Source: Alkalimonas mucilaginosa (GTDB lineage: Bacteria; Pseudomonadota; Gammaproteobacteria; Enterobacterales; Alteromonadaceae). Taken from it: 64,000 nt of DNA. Below are positions 42,468-52,335 of this stretch, in pieces. The stretch covers positions 248,001-312,000 of the forward strand of contig NZ_JAUGZK010000003.1 of assembly GCF_036327005.1 (NCBI RefSeq), given 5' to 3'. The notes beneath the pieces were generated by a model. It was not told the DNA's origin. It searched no databases and saw nothing but the letters and a program-made list of their open reading frames with translations. The position numbers and the translations under genes are program-made. How positions within the stretch are numbered: the first letter of the stretch is position 1; the number at the start of each line of letters is the position of its first letter.

Positions 42468-43184
42468 ATGGCCCACTCGTCAATCAACTGTCAGGATTGT
42501 GGTTTCAGTCAGCTTTGCTTGCCTTTTACATTAAACGACAACGAGCTGGATACGCTGGATGACATTATTCAACGCAAAAAACCTTTGCACAAAAGCGATT
42601 ATCTGTACGAAGCTGGCCGGCCTTTTCAGGCGCTCTATGCCATTCGTACCGGATCCTTCAAAACCTTTACCCTGACCGAGCAGGGCGAAGAACAGATCAC
42701 GGGTTTTCACTTACCTGGCGATGTATTGGGCTTTGAAGCCATCAACACCGAGCAACACGTCAGCTACGCTCAGGCGCTGGAAACAGCTATGGTCTGTGAG
42801 ATCCCTTATGCGAACCTGGAGCAACTACTGGGCGAACTGCCCAAACTGCGTCAACAGCTGATGCGTCTGATGAGTCAGGACATCTCCGCCGATCAGCAAC
42901 TGATGTTGCTGCTCAATCGAAAAAATGCTGAAGAAAAGCTGGCCGCCTTTTTAACCAATCTGGCGCAACGTTTTCACAGCCGTGGCTTCTCAGGCAAAGA
43001 GTTTCGCCTTACCATGACACGGGGTGAAATTGGCAACTACCTGGGCTTAACGGTGGAAACCATCAGTCGGATCCTGGGGCGTTTTCATAAAGAAGAGCTT
43101 ATCCACGTTGATGGTAAGTTTATCAGCATCAGTAATGCAGCAGCCTTAGCAAGCCTGGGTGGTATGGCCGGCATCGCCAGCTAG
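42468..43184 (+). CDS. fnr: FNR-family oxygen-sensing transcription regulator
   Basis: FNR senses oxygen through a 4Fe-4S cluster and activates anaerobic and microaerobic genes. The four ligand cysteines are at 8, 11, 17 and 110, exactly the spacing of E. coli FNR (20, 23, 29, 122). The cNMP-like domain follows (GRPFQALYAIRTGSFKTFTL), and the helix-turn-helix has TRGEIGNYLGLTVETISRILGRF near 176-198, with ExxSR for TTGAT recognition. In Shewanella the homologue is called EtrA. It is positioned to control cco and uspE. Confidence 0.95.
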   Translation: MAHSSINCQDCGFSQLCLPFTLNDNELDTLDDIIQRKKPLHKSDYLYEAGRPFQALYAIRTGSFKTFTLTEQGEEQITGFHLPGDVLGFEAINTEQHVSYAQALETAMVCEIPYANLEQLLGELPKLRQQLMRLMSQDISADQQLMLLLNRKNAEEKLAAFLTNLAQRFHSRGFSGKEFRLTMTRGEIGNYLGLTVETISRILGRFHKEELIHVDGKFISISNAAALASLGGMAGIAS

Positions 43185-43188
43185 CAAG

Positions 43189-43215
43189 GCGGCAGCCAGG
43201 CCGCTGCACTTTATT
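43189..43215 (+). terminator. Possible terminator of fnr
   Basis: GCGGC/GCCGC arms (43189-43204) just after the fnr stop are followed a few bases later by TTTATTTTG. The stem is only five pairs. Confidence 0.4.
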
Positions 43216-43310
43216 TTGTTTCTGTTTGATACAACGCATGTTTTTCACTCGGCATCGCTGTGTTTTTTAACTACACTGAATGAAGTCAAAGCACCATAAG
43301 GAGCGATGCT

Positions 43311-44243
43311 GTGTCCAAACCCCAACATATCATGGTAGTGATTGATCCCACTACCGAACAACAAAAAGCACTCAACCGGGCTGTTGAGTACGCCCGCTAT
43401 CAGGATTGTAGTCTTACCGCCTTTTTATCGATATATGACTTTTCCTACGAAATGACCACCATGCTGTCTGGCGAAGAGCGAGAGTCTATGCGTCAGGCGG
43501 TGATTAAAGATCGTGAACTGTGGATCAGCGAACTGGTTGCCCCCTACCGCGACAAAGGTCTGGTCGTTGATATTCATGTCGAATGGCACAACAGGCCCTT
43601 TGAAGCCATTGTCAAAGCCGTACTGGACGAGGGTTACGACATGGTATTTAAAGGTACCCATGACCACGATGTGCTCAAGTCCATGATTTTCACACCAACC
43701 GATTGGCATATCCTGCGAAAGTGTCCTTGCCCTGTACTCCTGGTCAAAGACCACGATTGGCCGGAAGGTGGCAATGTGCTGGTAGCGGTCAATGCTGGCA
43801 GTGAACAAGGCTACCATAAATCGCTGAATAGCCGCCTGATCAACAAAGCCAAAAAAGTGGCAGGCATGCTGTCTGCAGAGGTGCACCTGGTCAATGCTTA
43901 TCCGGGCACTCCGGTCAATATTGCCATTGAAATTCCAGAGTTCAATCCACAGGAATACAACAGCACCATGAAGCGTCATCACGTCGATGCCGTAAAAGAC
44001 TTGGCTCGTCAGCATAACATAGGCGATGATCATACCCATGTACTTGAAGGTATGCCCGAGGATGTGATCCCAAAAGTTGCCCGTGAACTGGATGCTGAAA
44101 TGGTGCTGATAGGCACCATTGGCCGTACCGGCTTTTCCGCAGCCATCATTGGCAACACAGCTGAGCATGTTATTGATCGGCTGGACTGCGATGTACTGGC
44201 AGTAAAACCAGAGGACTTTGTCAGTCCGTTGCAGAAGTCTTAA
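43311..44243 (+). CDS. uspE: Tandem universal stress protein UspE
   Basis: UspE is a stress protein with two Usp domains. The 310-residue protein starts with HIMVVIDPTTEQQKALNRAVEYA and repeats the fold from about residue 155 (NVLVAVNAGSE). The second domain ends with IGTIGRTGFSAAIIGNTAEHVIDRLDCDVLAVKP, the ATP-binding glycine-loop pattern. The start is a GTG with AAGGAG upstream. It lies directly after fnr, as in many gammaproteobacteria, and is followed by a strong terminator. Confidence 0.94.
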   Translation: MSKPQHIMVVIDPTTEQQKALNRAVEYARYQDCSLTAFLSIYDFSYEMTTMLSGEERESMRQAVIKDRELWISELVAPYRDKGLVVDIHVEWHNRPFEAIVKAVLDEGYDMVFKGTHDHDVLKSMIFTPTDWHILRKCPCPVLLVKDHDWPEGGNVLVAVNAGSEQGYHKSLNSRLINKAKKVAGMLSAEVHLVNAYPGTPVNIAIEIPEFNPQEYNSTMKRHHVDAVKDLARQHNIGDDHTHVLEGMPEDVIPKVARELDAEMVLIGTIGRTGFSAAIIGNTAEHVIDRLDCDVLAVKPEDFVSPLQKS

Positions 44244-44267
44244 TTAAGCCTTGCTGAGCACTATGGA

Positions 44268-44306
44268 AACGGCGCCGGATCCGCTATACTGAGCGCCGTT
44301 TTTTTT
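44268..44306 (+). terminator. Terminator of uspE
   Basis: Perfect eight-base arms AACGGCGC and GCGCCGTT (44268-44275 and 44293-44300) are followed by six T residues. The loop contains TATACT (44285-44290), a good -10 element that could also serve ttcA. Confidence 0.9.
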
Positions 44307-44318
44307 CAGGGTGGTGTT

Positions 44319-45239
44319 ATGTCGCATTCTGCTCAAGCCAAAGCTCAGTACAGCCTGAATAAGCTGCATAAGAAACTTCGCCGTGGAGTTGGCCAGGCCA
44401 TTGCCGACTTCAATATGATTGAAGCTGGCGATAAAATCATGGTCTGCTTATCCGGCGGCAAAGACAGTTATACCCTGCTGGACATCCTGCTGAATCTGCA
44501 ATTGTCGGCCCCAATCGACTTTTCCATTGTGGCGGTAAATTTGGATCAAAAACAACCAGGCTTTCCGGCTGAAGTGTTGCCCAACTATCTAAGCCAGCTT
44601 GGTGTCGACTATAAAATTGTCACCGAAGACACCTACGCTATTGTGAAAGAAAAAATCCCCGAGGGCAAAACCACTTGCTCACTGTGTTCGCGATTACGCC
44701 GTGGTATTTTGTACCGTACAGCTAAAGAGCTGGGCGCTACCAAGATTGCGCTTGGCCATCACCGCGATGATATGCTGGAAACCTTGTTTCTGAATATGTT
44801 TTATGGCGGCAAGATGAAATCCATGCCACCCAAACTACTGAGTGATAATGGTGAACATATGGTGATTCGACCTCTGGCCTATTGCCGGGAAAAGGACATT
44901 AGCCGTTATGCCGAAGCCAAAGCCTTTCCTATCATTCCCTGCAACCTATGTGGCTCGCAAGATGGTTTACAGCGCCAGGTCGTGAAAGAGATGCTGCAAG
45001 ACTGGGATAAACGCTTTCCTGGTCGCATAGAAACCATGTTTCAGGCACTGCAAAATGTCGTTCCTTCGCATTTGGCTGATGCAAGTTTGTTTGATTTTAA
45101 ACAACTGTCCAAAGACGATGCAGCTTATGCCAGCGATACTGCCTTTGACCCGGTTAGTTTACCGGCAAAGCTACCGATAACCGACGATGAAGAGCACGAA
45201 AAGGCCGCGGCAGCCGTCCAGGTGGTCGAACTGAGTTAG
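44319..45239 (+). CDS. ttcA: tRNA 2-thiocytidine synthetase TtcA
   Basis: TtcA thiolates cytidine 32 in tRNA using ATP and an Fe-S cluster. The 306-residue protein has the PP-loop SGGKDSYTLLD near 45-55, CSLCSRLRRG near 118 and CNLCGSQ near 210, the two CxxC pairs of which supply cluster ligands. The length is typical. It follows uspE after a terminator, and a bidirectional terminator follows it. Confidence 0.96.
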   Translation: MSHSAQAKAQYSLNKLHKKLRRGVGQAIADFNMIEAGDKIMVCLSGGKDSYTLLDILLNLQLSAPIDFSIVAVNLDQKQPGFPAEVLPNYLSQLGVDYKIVTEDTYAIVKEKIPEGKTTCSLCSRLRRGILYRTAKELGATKIALGHHRDDMLETLFLNMFYGGKMKSMPPKLLSDNGEHMVIRPLAYCREKDISRYAEAKAFPIIPCNLCGSQDGLQRQVVKEMLQDWDKRFPGRIETMFQALQNVVPSHLADASLFDFKQLSKDDAAYASDTAFDPVSLPAKLPITDDEEHEKAAAAVQVVELS

Positions 45240-45289
45240 TACCGGCCGACCACTGCAGTTTAGTGCAGTGCTTTGCTGCGAAATAAAAT

Positions 45290-45321
45290 AAAAATAGCCA
45301 GTCTGCACTGGCTATTTTTTT
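45290..45321. terminator. Bidirectional terminator between ttcA and the Bax-like gene
   Basis: Arms AAAAATAGCCAGT and ACTGGCTATTTTTTT around a CTGC loop give a T-run on both strands (45290-45321), between two convergent genes. Confidence 0.9.
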
Positions 45322-45337
45322 GTACCTGCATGGCTGA

Positions 45338-46243
45338 CTAGCAAGCCGGCGAGATGGTAACAATGTGTTCCACTTCCTGCAAAATCGGGCAGTTAAAGCG
45401 GATCATGCCACTGATTTCAGCAATGTAATCCTCCCCTCGCTCCGAGTAGCGAAGTAAGCCCCGGGCCAGCTCCTCGCCTCGAACCGGCTTGTTATGGCTG
45501 CGCAGCTCGGCCCGGATATCCCGCAGCTCTTCATAGCTATGGAAGGTATTCAGGTTGTAGAAATAGCTGCGGATACTGGCACCGGCCGAATCAAAGCGAG
45601 CGACCTCATGAAACTGATCTTCACCACGGTACAATGGCACCAAACCACAGCCTTCACGAAAACACCATTGACCAAAGAAGTTCAACCCCTCCACCGCAAA
45701 GCGGCTGGTCCCCCACGCCGACTCATTGGCCGCCTGCATTAATACCAAAGATGCAGGCAATATATCGACCCGCTTCAAGAGTTCAGTGAAACTGTCGTCA
45801 TCCGTTTGAGCAACGTCCATGCGAAACTCATCGTACAATGCATACAAGAATGCATAATCCTGCACGGTTAATGGCTGACGATTCGTCAGTTGTGCTTTCA
45901 TTTCTAGCAGTTGTTTTCTGAGAAACCGCAAACGGGCATTTTCCCGTGCGACATGAGGGCCAAGATAGGCAAAAAACGCTTGCTTCTTTTCATTTATATC
46001 GGCAATGGCATCAAAATCCGGCAATGGTTTTTTGGCCGGTGCCGATGTTGGATAAGCCAAACGTTTACGCACCTGCTCAGATCGCGCATAACTGATCACA
46101 TCCGAGCGTAAGGGGTGCTCGATTGGTTCTTGCGATACAACAACCTCTGGCTCAGTCACTGTTGATTCCATAAAAGGATAATACAGTGCATACAGCACTA
46201 ACATTGTAACGGCCGTTAGTAGTGGGAACTTCAAAAATCGCAT
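45338..46243 (-). CDS. Bax-like glucosaminidase-domain protein
   Basis: The 301-residue protein has an N-terminal membrane anchor (about 7-25) and a C-terminal domain related to E. coli Bax and to FlgJ-type N-acetylglucosaminidases that cut peptidoglycan. The catalytic region is ILPASLVLMQAANESAWGTSRFAVEGLNFFGQWC near 160-195, with the Glu in ANESAWG. FYNLNTFHSYEELRDIR follows. It is inner-membrane anchored with the enzyme in the periplasm. Confidence 0.88.
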   Translation of the reverse strand: MRFLKFPLLTAVTMLVLYALYYPFMESTVTEPEVVVSQEPIEHPLRSDVISYARSEQVRKRLAYPTSAPAKKPLPDFDAIADINEKKQAFFAYLGPHVARENARLRFLRKQLLEMKAQLTNRQPLTVQDYAFLYALYDEFRMDVAQTDDDSFTELLKRVDILPASLVLMQAANESAWGTSRFAVEGLNFFGQWCFREGCGLVPLYRGEDQFHEVARFDSAGASIRSYFYNLNTFHSYEELRDIRAELRSHNKPVRGEELARGLLRYSERGEDYIAEISGMIRFNCPILQEVEHIVTISPAC

Positions 46244-46524
46244 CTATCACCTGTAAGCTGCTTTCATTCTTTTGGCTTGCCGATGGGCCTGCTTGCCAGC
46301 CTGGCTCTTTTGCTTTAACGTAAAAGCCATCTGCAACCACCTTTTATAGTGTATTTTACCCTTAAATCATCAAATGCACGAACTTTTCTGTACACTTGAT
46401 GTGCACATTCCAGCCTTATACAGAGCTAAGCTATTGATAATAAATAACAAATATTTTTTGGCATAATTAGTGCTTTAAAGCTGTAAAACCTTGCTTTTAT
46501 GTATGCAAACGAAAGGAAATTACC

Positions 46525-47145
46525 ATGAAAAAAGTGCTTTTAATCACCATGCTCCTGCTATTTAGTGCGCTAAGTCCCAGCCATGCAGACGAAAAGCGGC
46601 TTGAACTTGAGCTGGATGCCTCATCACTGCAACAGCTGCTGATCGAAGTGGGTGTTGGTCAGATTCAGATCACGCCGGCAAATACTGATCGCATTCTACT
46701 CACGGTGGATGTGCGTGGAGAAAAGCGCTGGTGGTTCTTTAGCTACAAAGTTGGCAATGCCGAGCTGCGTCAACAGCGAGAAGGCAATACTTTGCGCCTG
46801 AGCATTCCTAAAGACAACACCAAACAACACTGGCAATTGACCGTACCTGCTGAACTGGCTGTAAAAGCTGATCTTGGGGTAGGCCAATTTTATGCCAACA
46901 ACATCAGCAGCAGTTATGAAATTGATGTTGGGGTCGGCCAAATCAGTAGCAGCTTGAATGCTGAGCAGTATCAGCGTATTGAATTATCGGCTGGTGTTGG
47001 TAATGTCAACCTGCACAATGCTCCCAGTAACTTCAAAGCAGACCGCCATTTGGTCGGCGGCTCCTTGGAATGGACCGGGCAAGGTAACACAGAGTTCAAG
47101 GCCAATGTTGGTGTCGGTGATATCAGCCTGACGCATCTGAACTAG
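46525..47145 (+). CDS. Exported DUF4097-like repeat protein
   Basis: The 206-residue product has a signal peptide (MKKVLLITMLLLFSALSPSHA) and then short beta repeats with GVG at each turn: VGVGQIQI, LGVGQFYA, VGVGQISS, AGVGNVNL and VGVGDISL. This is the pattern of putative adhesin/DUF4097 beta-helices. The function is not known. A roughly 280-bp AT-rich region precedes it, with AAAGGAAA before the ATG. No neighbour suggests a role. Confidence 0.75.
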   Translation: MKKVLLITMLLLFSALSPSHADEKRLELELDASSLQQLLIEVGVGQIQITPANTDRILLTVDVRGEKRWWFFSYKVGNAELRQQREGNTLRLSIPKDNTKQHWQLTVPAELAVKADLGVGQFYANNISSSYEIDVGVGQISSSLNAEQYQRIELSAGVGNVNLHNAPSNFKADRHLVGGSLEWTGQGNTEFKANVGVGDISLTHLN

Positions 47146-47291
47146 TTTTACTGAAGTAATGGGTTGAGCGGTGACGCGAAAAAAATAATCATTTTGCAGC
47201 CAAAAGCCCTGCTTTTGGCTTTCTTTTGCCGGTTCAGATCAGGTAGTATCTGGCTATCCAGACGTATAAACCAAGAAGCAAAGTAGCCCTT

Positions 47292-48506
47292 ATGAAGCCC
47301 ATCCAACGCTCAAGCAAGCTCGAAGGGGTCTGTTACGATATCCGCGGCCCTGTGGCACAGGAAGCCAAACGGATGGAGGAAGAAGGCCACCGTATTTTAA
47401 AACTCAATATCGGCAACCCTGCCCCCTTTGGCTTTGAAGCACCGGATGAAATTCTAAAGCATGTGATACACAACTTGCCAACAGCCCAGGGCTACTCCGA
47501 CTCTCAGGGTATTTATCCGGCCCGGGTTGCTGTGGCGCAATATTATCAACAACGTGGAATTCGTGGTGCCGATGCCGATGATGTGTTTATTGGCAATGGG
47601 GTGTCAGAACTCATCCTGATGGCACTGCAGGGATTACTCAATAACGACGATGAAGTCTTGATCCCCTCGCCTGATTACCCGCTTTGGACAGCGGCGGTGA
47701 ACTTAGCCGGTGGCAAAGCCCGGCATTATCGCTGCGATGAGCAACAGGATTGGGCGCCGGATCTGGATGACTTGCGCAGCAAAATCAGCAAAAAAACCAA
47801 AGCGCTGGTGCTGATTAACCCAAACAACCCCACCGGAGCGGTTTATTCAAACGAAGTGCTGCTGGCCTTGCTGGAAATTGCCCGTCAGCACCAGCTGGTG
47901 GTGCTTAGCGACGAAATCTACGACAAAATTCTGTACGATGGGACCGAGCATACCAGCACAGCGGCGTTATGCGATGACTTGCTGCTGCTCACCTTTGGTG
48001 GTTTATCAAAGAATTACCGTATCGCCGGCTTTCGCGTTGGTTGGTTATTTATTTCCGGTGCCAAACGTCAGGCTCAGCACTATGTCGATGGCCTGCGTAT
48101 TCTGGCTTCTATGCGTCTTTGTGCCAATGTGCCATGCCAGCACGCAGTGCAAACCGCACTCGGTGGTTACCAAAGTATTTTTGAGTTAACAGCCCCGGGA
48201 GGCCGTCTTTACGAACAGATGGATGCCGCCTGGCAACAGATCAATCAAATACCCGGGCTAAGCTGCACCCGCCCCAAAGGGGCCATGTACCTGTTCCCGA
48301 AGATCGATCGCAGCAAAATAAAAGTGAGAGACGATGAGTTGATGGTGCTGGATTTTTTGCGGCAGCACAAAGTTCTGTTGGTGCATGGTCGCGCTTTTAA
48401 CTGGCCAGAACCGGATCACTTTCGTATTGTTTTTTTGCCACACAAAGAGCAGCTGGAACAAGCCATTGACCGCTTACAGCAGTTTTTAGGCAGCTACCAA
48501 CAATAG
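47292..48506 (+). CDS. alaA: Glutamate-pyruvate aminotransferase AlaA
   Basis: AlaA makes alanine from pyruvate and glutamate with PLP. The 404-residue protein matches E. coli AlaA (YfbQ) over its length: SSKLEGVCYDIRGPV at the start, LNIGNPAPFGFEAPDEIL, LINPNNPTGAVYS and SKNYRIAGFRVGW, in which Lys is the PLP-binding residue. RIVFLP near the end carries the substrate-binding Arg. The alanine symporter gene lies 8 bp downstream. Confidence 0.95.
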   Translation: MKPIQRSSKLEGVCYDIRGPVAQEAKRMEEEGHRILKLNIGNPAPFGFEAPDEILKHVIHNLPTAQGYSDSQGIYPARVAVAQYYQQRGIRGADADDVFIGNGVSELILMALQGLLNNDDEVLIPSPDYPLWTAAVNLAGGKARHYRCDEQQDWAPDLDDLRSKISKKTKALVLINPNNPTGAVYSNEVLLALLEIARQHQLVVLSDEIYDKILYDGTEHTSTAALCDDLLLLTFGGLSKNYRIAGFRVGWLFISGAKRQAQHYVDGLRILASMRLCANVPCQHAVQTALGGYQSIFELTAPGGRLYEQMDAAWQQINQIPGLSCTRPKGAMYLFPKIDRSKIKVRDDELMVLDFLRQHKVLLVHGRAFNWPEPDHFRIVFLPHKEQLEQAIDRLQQFLGSYQQ

Positions 48507-48514
48507 GGGTTGCC

Positions 48515-49909
48515 ATGACTACTGAGCCCGGCTTTCGTCACGCCTTTGAGTGGTTTACCAACCAGTTATCGTCCGCGGTATTCTATGCCATCCCGGTTGG
48601 CGGCGCCGAGCTGCCAGTGGTGGTGCTCTGGCTGATGGCCGGCGCTTTGTTCAGTACCTTTTATCTGGGCTTTATCAATGTGCGTGGTTTTGGTCATGCA
48701 TTAAACGTAGTCTCCGGCCGTTATAAAGATCCACGCCAGCAAGGCGATATCACTCCGTTTCAGGCGTTATCCACCGCCTTATCGGGAACCGTTGGTACTG
48801 GCAATATTGCCGGTGTTGCTGTGGCCATTACACTGGGAGGTCCAGGCGCCACTTTTTGGATGATCCTGGCTGGCTTACTGGGGATGTCGCTGAAATTTGT
48901 CGAATGTACCCTGGCCGTTAAATACCGCCATCAGGCAGCCGATGGCAGCTACTCTGGCGGCCCTATGTACTACATTGAAGTGGCACTTCGCAAATTCAAG
49001 CTGCCACGTCTTGGTAAGGCCCTGGCGATTTTCTTTGCCATGGCCTGTGTCTTTGGCTCGGCCGGTTTTGTCCATGTCAACCAGGGCTATGCCCAGGTCA
49101 AAGGCGTCACGGGCTTTGACAATGCCTGGCTGTTTGGTGCTATCTACGCCCTGCTGGTGGCGGTAGTGATCATCGGTGGTATCAAAAGCATTGCCAATGT
49201 TACCAGCCGGCTGGTACCCATGATGTGCGCTATCTACCTGCTGGCGGCGCTGGTGATTATTGGCAGCCACCTGGATGCCGTGCCCGCGGCTCTGATGACC
49301 ATCGTCTATGGCGCCTTTGCCCCTGAAGCCGCCTATGGTGGCTTTATTGGGGTGCTTATTCAGGGATTTCGCCGGGCTGCCTACTCCAACGAAGCAGGGA
49401 TTGGCTCTTCACCGATTGCCCATGCAGCGGCACAAACACGGCACCCGGTGTCACAGGGTTTTGTCGCCCTGCTCGAGCCCTTTATTGATACCGTGGTGAT
49501 CTGCACCATCACTGCCCTGGTGATCATTTTAACCGGCGCTTACCTCGGCAGTGATCTGGATGGCGTGCGCCTTACTTCCAGTGCTTTTGCCAGCGTATTT
49601 GACTGGTTTCCACTGGTGCTGATGGTCGCACTGCTGCTGTTTGGCTTTTCCACCGTAATCAGTTGGTCTTACTACGGCCTGAAATCCTGGAGCTATATCT
49701 TTGGTGAAACCAGCCGGGTACAAAACCTGTTTAAAGTGCTGTTTTGCATGGTGGTCTCCATTGGCGCCGTACCCAATATCCTGGCGGTGTTTAATTTTAT
49801 CGACTCGATGATTTTCCTGATGGCAGTACCCAATATTCTGGCTATTTACCTGCTGATGCCCGAGGTGAAACGCGACTTAAAAGAATACTTGCGCCAGTTA
49901 AAGTCCTAA
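48515..49909 (+). CDS. Alanine/glycine:cation symporter (AgcS family)
   Basis: The protein takes up alanine or glycine with sodium or protons. The 464-residue membrane protein has about eleven helices. Motifs are FQALSTALSGTVGTGNIAGVAVAITLGGPGATFWM near 87-121, SYSGGPMYYIE near 147 and RRAAYSNEAGIGSSPIAHAAA near 289. These match DagA/AlsT proteins. It is adjacent to alaA, so alanine synthesis and uptake are linked here. Confidence 0.94.
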   Translation: MTTEPGFRHAFEWFTNQLSSAVFYAIPVGGAELPVVVLWLMAGALFSTFYLGFINVRGFGHALNVVSGRYKDPRQQGDITPFQALSTALSGTVGTGNIAGVAVAITLGGPGATFWMILAGLLGMSLKFVECTLAVKYRHQAADGSYSGGPMYYIEVALRKFKLPRLGKALAIFFAMACVFGSAGFVHVNQGYAQVKGVTGFDNAWLFGAIYALLVAVVIIGGIKSIANVTSRLVPMMCAIYLLAALVIIGSHLDAVPAALMTIVYGAFAPEAAYGGFIGVLIQGFRRAAYSNEAGIGSSPIAHAAAQTRHPVSQGFVALLEPFIDTVVICTITALVIILTGAYLGSDLDGVRLTSSAFASVFDWFPLVLMVALLLFGFSTVISWSYYGLKSWSYIFGETSRVQNLFKVLFCMVVSIGAVPNILAVFNFIDSMIFLMAVPNILAIYLLMPEVKRDLKEYLRQLKS

Positions 49910-49975
49910 TTGATGGAGGGCTCGACCCTAAGTAGGCTTTAACGTAAGATAGTGTTTGAACATAAGGAAGATGGC

Positions 49976-51265
49976 ATGAGTACACCCTGGCTGGAGCGGC
50001 GCTCTGACCGCTCATTGAACCGGCAGCATGATCAACGCACTCCCTGGCAGCGCGATCGCGCTCGCATTTTGCACTCAGCGGCTTTTCGCCGTTTACAGGC
50101 AAAAACCCAGATCATGGGAGTCGGCCAGAATGATTTTTACCGCACCCGCCTGACGCACTCATTGGAAGCGGCTCAGATAGGCACCGGCCTGGTCAATCAG
50201 CTAAAGCGCCGGTACCAGCAACAGCCAGAGCTGGCCAAACAGCTACCGGAAGAAAGTCTGATGGAAGCCTTATGCCTGGCACATGATATTGGCCATCCAC
50301 CTTTTGGTCATGGTGGCGAGACGGCGCTGAATTACAAAATGCTGCATGCCGGGGGGTTTGAAGGCAATGGCCAGACCTTTCGTATTGTCAGCAAACTGGA
50401 ACCCTACACCGAACACCATGGCATGGATCTGACCCGCCGTACTCTGTTGGGTTTACTGAAATACCCGGTACTGCCGCCTGAGCAGCTGGGGGATAACAGC
50501 GAACCGTCACCGCTGAGCCTGACCCCATGGAAAGCGGTGAAATCGGTATTCCATGAAGACTCCGATGTGCTGGATTGGGTGCTGGCTCCGCTTAGCGCCA
50601 CCGATCGTGCTTTGTTTCAGCAACTGGAACGGCTTGGGCAAAGCCCCTGGCAAAAGTCGTGCTATAAATCGCTGGATGCCTCCATTATGGAGCTGGCCGA
50701 CGACATTGCCTACGGTGTGCATGATTTGGAAGATGCCATCGTCACCGGCTATGCCAGCGAAGAGCAGTGGCGCGCTCAGATCCCGGCCGCGGTTGCTGCC
50801 TTACCACAAGCCATGCAGCAACTAATGCAACCGGTCACGGATGCGCTGTTCCGGCCTGAGCATCATCTGCGTAAAAATGCCATCGGCGCTTTGGTCAATG
50901 CCTTTATTACCTCGGCAGAGTTGTATGAATGCCTGCCGGATGCGAGCGAACCCCTGATCCGTTTTAATGCCAGGCTGCCAGCACCACAGCAACAACTGCT
51001 GGAACTGCTGAAAGGTTTCGTGTTTCGCAATGTCATCAGCCAACCCGATATTCAACAAGCCCGCTTTCGTTGCCAGAACATGCTGCTAAAGATGTTTGAC
51101 GCCTTTGCCTCGGATCCGAGCCGTTTGCTGCCACAAAATACCCAGCAACGCTGGCAACAGGCACAAAAGGATGGCCTTGGTTTGCGGGTGATCTGCGATT
51201 ATTTGTCGGGTATGACCGATGAATACGCCGAAACCATGTACCAGAAGTTGTTTGGCGCTTTATGA
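49976..51265 (+). CDS. dGTPase-like HD triphosphohydrolase (first copy)
   Basis: These enzymes cut dNTPs to nucleoside and triphosphate. The 429-residue protein has the HD metal motif: RTRLTHSLEAAQIGTGL near 50, CLAHDIGHPPFGHGGE near 100 and LADDIAYGVHDLEDAI near 240. The start at 49976 follows AAGGAAG; a more upstream ATG is open but not family-like. The patatin gene overlaps its stop (ATGA). A second copy with the same motifs is at 60651-61955. Confidence 0.92.
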   Translation: MSTPWLERRSDRSLNRQHDQRTPWQRDRARILHSAAFRRLQAKTQIMGVGQNDFYRTRLTHSLEAAQIGTGLVNQLKRRYQQQPELAKQLPEESLMEALCLAHDIGHPPFGHGGETALNYKMLHAGGFEGNGQTFRIVSKLEPYTEHHGMDLTRRTLLGLLKYPVLPPEQLGDNSEPSPLSLTPWKAVKSVFHEDSDVLDWVLAPLSATDRALFQQLERLGQSPWQKSCYKSLDASIMELADDIAYGVHDLEDAIVTGYASEEQWRAQIPAAVAALPQAMQQLMQPVTDALFRPEHHLRKNAIGALVNAFITSAELYECLPDASEPLIRFNARLPAPQQQLLELLKGFVFRNVISQPDIQQARFRCQNMLLKMFDAFASDPSRLLPQNTQQRWQQAQKDGLGLRVICDYLSGMTDEYAETMYQKLFGAL

Positions 51266-52299
51266 GGTTACGTGTTTTAGCCGGGCCCACTGCTCTGGCC
51301 CATATTCAGCAGCATGGCTTGAATGCCAACGACATCACCACCTTGGTTGGTGCCAGTGGCGGACCCAAGTGGTTTAGTTTATTTGGGCTGGACCAGTACC
51401 TGACCGGTGAGTTTTTCCAAGGTCGTCAGCAACCACTGCAGCTGCTGGGCAGTTCGGCCGGTGCCTGGCGCTTTGCTTGTTATGCTCAGCAAAACCCGGT
51501 GGCAGCCAGCCAGCGCTTTTGCGATGCCTACTCCACCTTGTGTTACCCGGCCAAAGCCAGCAGCAAAGAAATTACTGATATTTCGATGACGGTGATTAAG
51601 CGCGTTTTCCCGGATCCCGATAAAATCCATGAAGTCATCAACAACCCGCTATTTAAGCTGAACTTCACGGTCGCACGCGCCAGAGCTTTGACCCGTTCAC
51701 GTCATAAAGTTGGGCAACTGGCAGGCTTAAGCCTGACTGCAGCTGCTAACTTAGCCAGCCGTCGACATTTACGCTTTTTCTTTGAGCGCTGCTTGTTTTA
51801 TGCACCCGACAGTCAGTTAGCCAAAAACCCACTGCAGGACTTACCTACCCGCACCATTCAACTGAGTGAACAAAATCTGTTACCGGCATTGCAGGCCAGT
51901 GGCTCCATACCGCTGGTGCTGGACCCAGTGCAGGATATCCCCGGCGCAGGTCGGGGGCTGTTTTACGATGGTGGCGTCACCGATTATCATTTTGACTGGC
52001 CTTTCAGCCAGCACGGTCTGGTGCTTTATCCACACTTTTATCCTTACATTGCCCCAGGCTGGTTCGACAAGTCACTGCCTTGGCGGCGTAAGTTCTCTGC
52101 TCACTACCACAATGTCGTGCTACTGTGCCCTACTGCTGACTGGGTGGCTTCTCTGCCTGGTGCAAAAATCCCTGATCGCAAGGATTTTAATCGGCCGGAT
52201 AAAGCACGGATCCATGACTGGCGGGAAGTGATTGCCCGCTCTCACGAGCTGGCAGAGGATTTTAAAGCAGGCCATTACCAGTTGGAGCCACTCTGCTAG
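51262..52299 (+). CDS. Patatin-like phospholipase
   Basis: Patatins hydrolyse acyl esters of lipids with a Ser-Asp dyad. The oxyanion glycine motif GASGGPKW is near 32-39, the nucleophile is in GSSAGAW (Ser near 70), and the Asp is in YDGGVTDYHFDWPF near 237. The 345-residue protein is cytoplasmic. It overlaps the dGTPase gene by four bases, so the two are translated together; the biochemical link is not obvious. Confidence 0.88.
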   Translation: MRLRVLAGPTALAHIQQHGLNANDITTLVGASGGPKWFSLFGLDQYLTGEFFQGRQQPLQLLGSSAGAWRFACYAQQNPVAASQRFCDAYSTLCYPAKASSKEITDISMTVIKRVFPDPDKIHEVINNPLFKLNFTVARARALTRSRHKVGQLAGLSLTAAANLASRRHLRFFFERCLFYAPDSQLAKNPLQDLPTRTIQLSEQNLLPALQASGSIPLVLDPVQDIPGAGRGLFYDGGVTDYHFDWPFSQHGLVLYPHFYPYIAPGWFDKSLPWRRKFSAHYHNVVLLCPTADWVASLPGAKIPDRKDFNRPDKARIHDWREVIARSHELAEDFKAGHYQLEPLC

Positions 52300-52335
52300 T
52301 CATTGCATCTGCAGCTCCAACCATGAGACGCAAAG

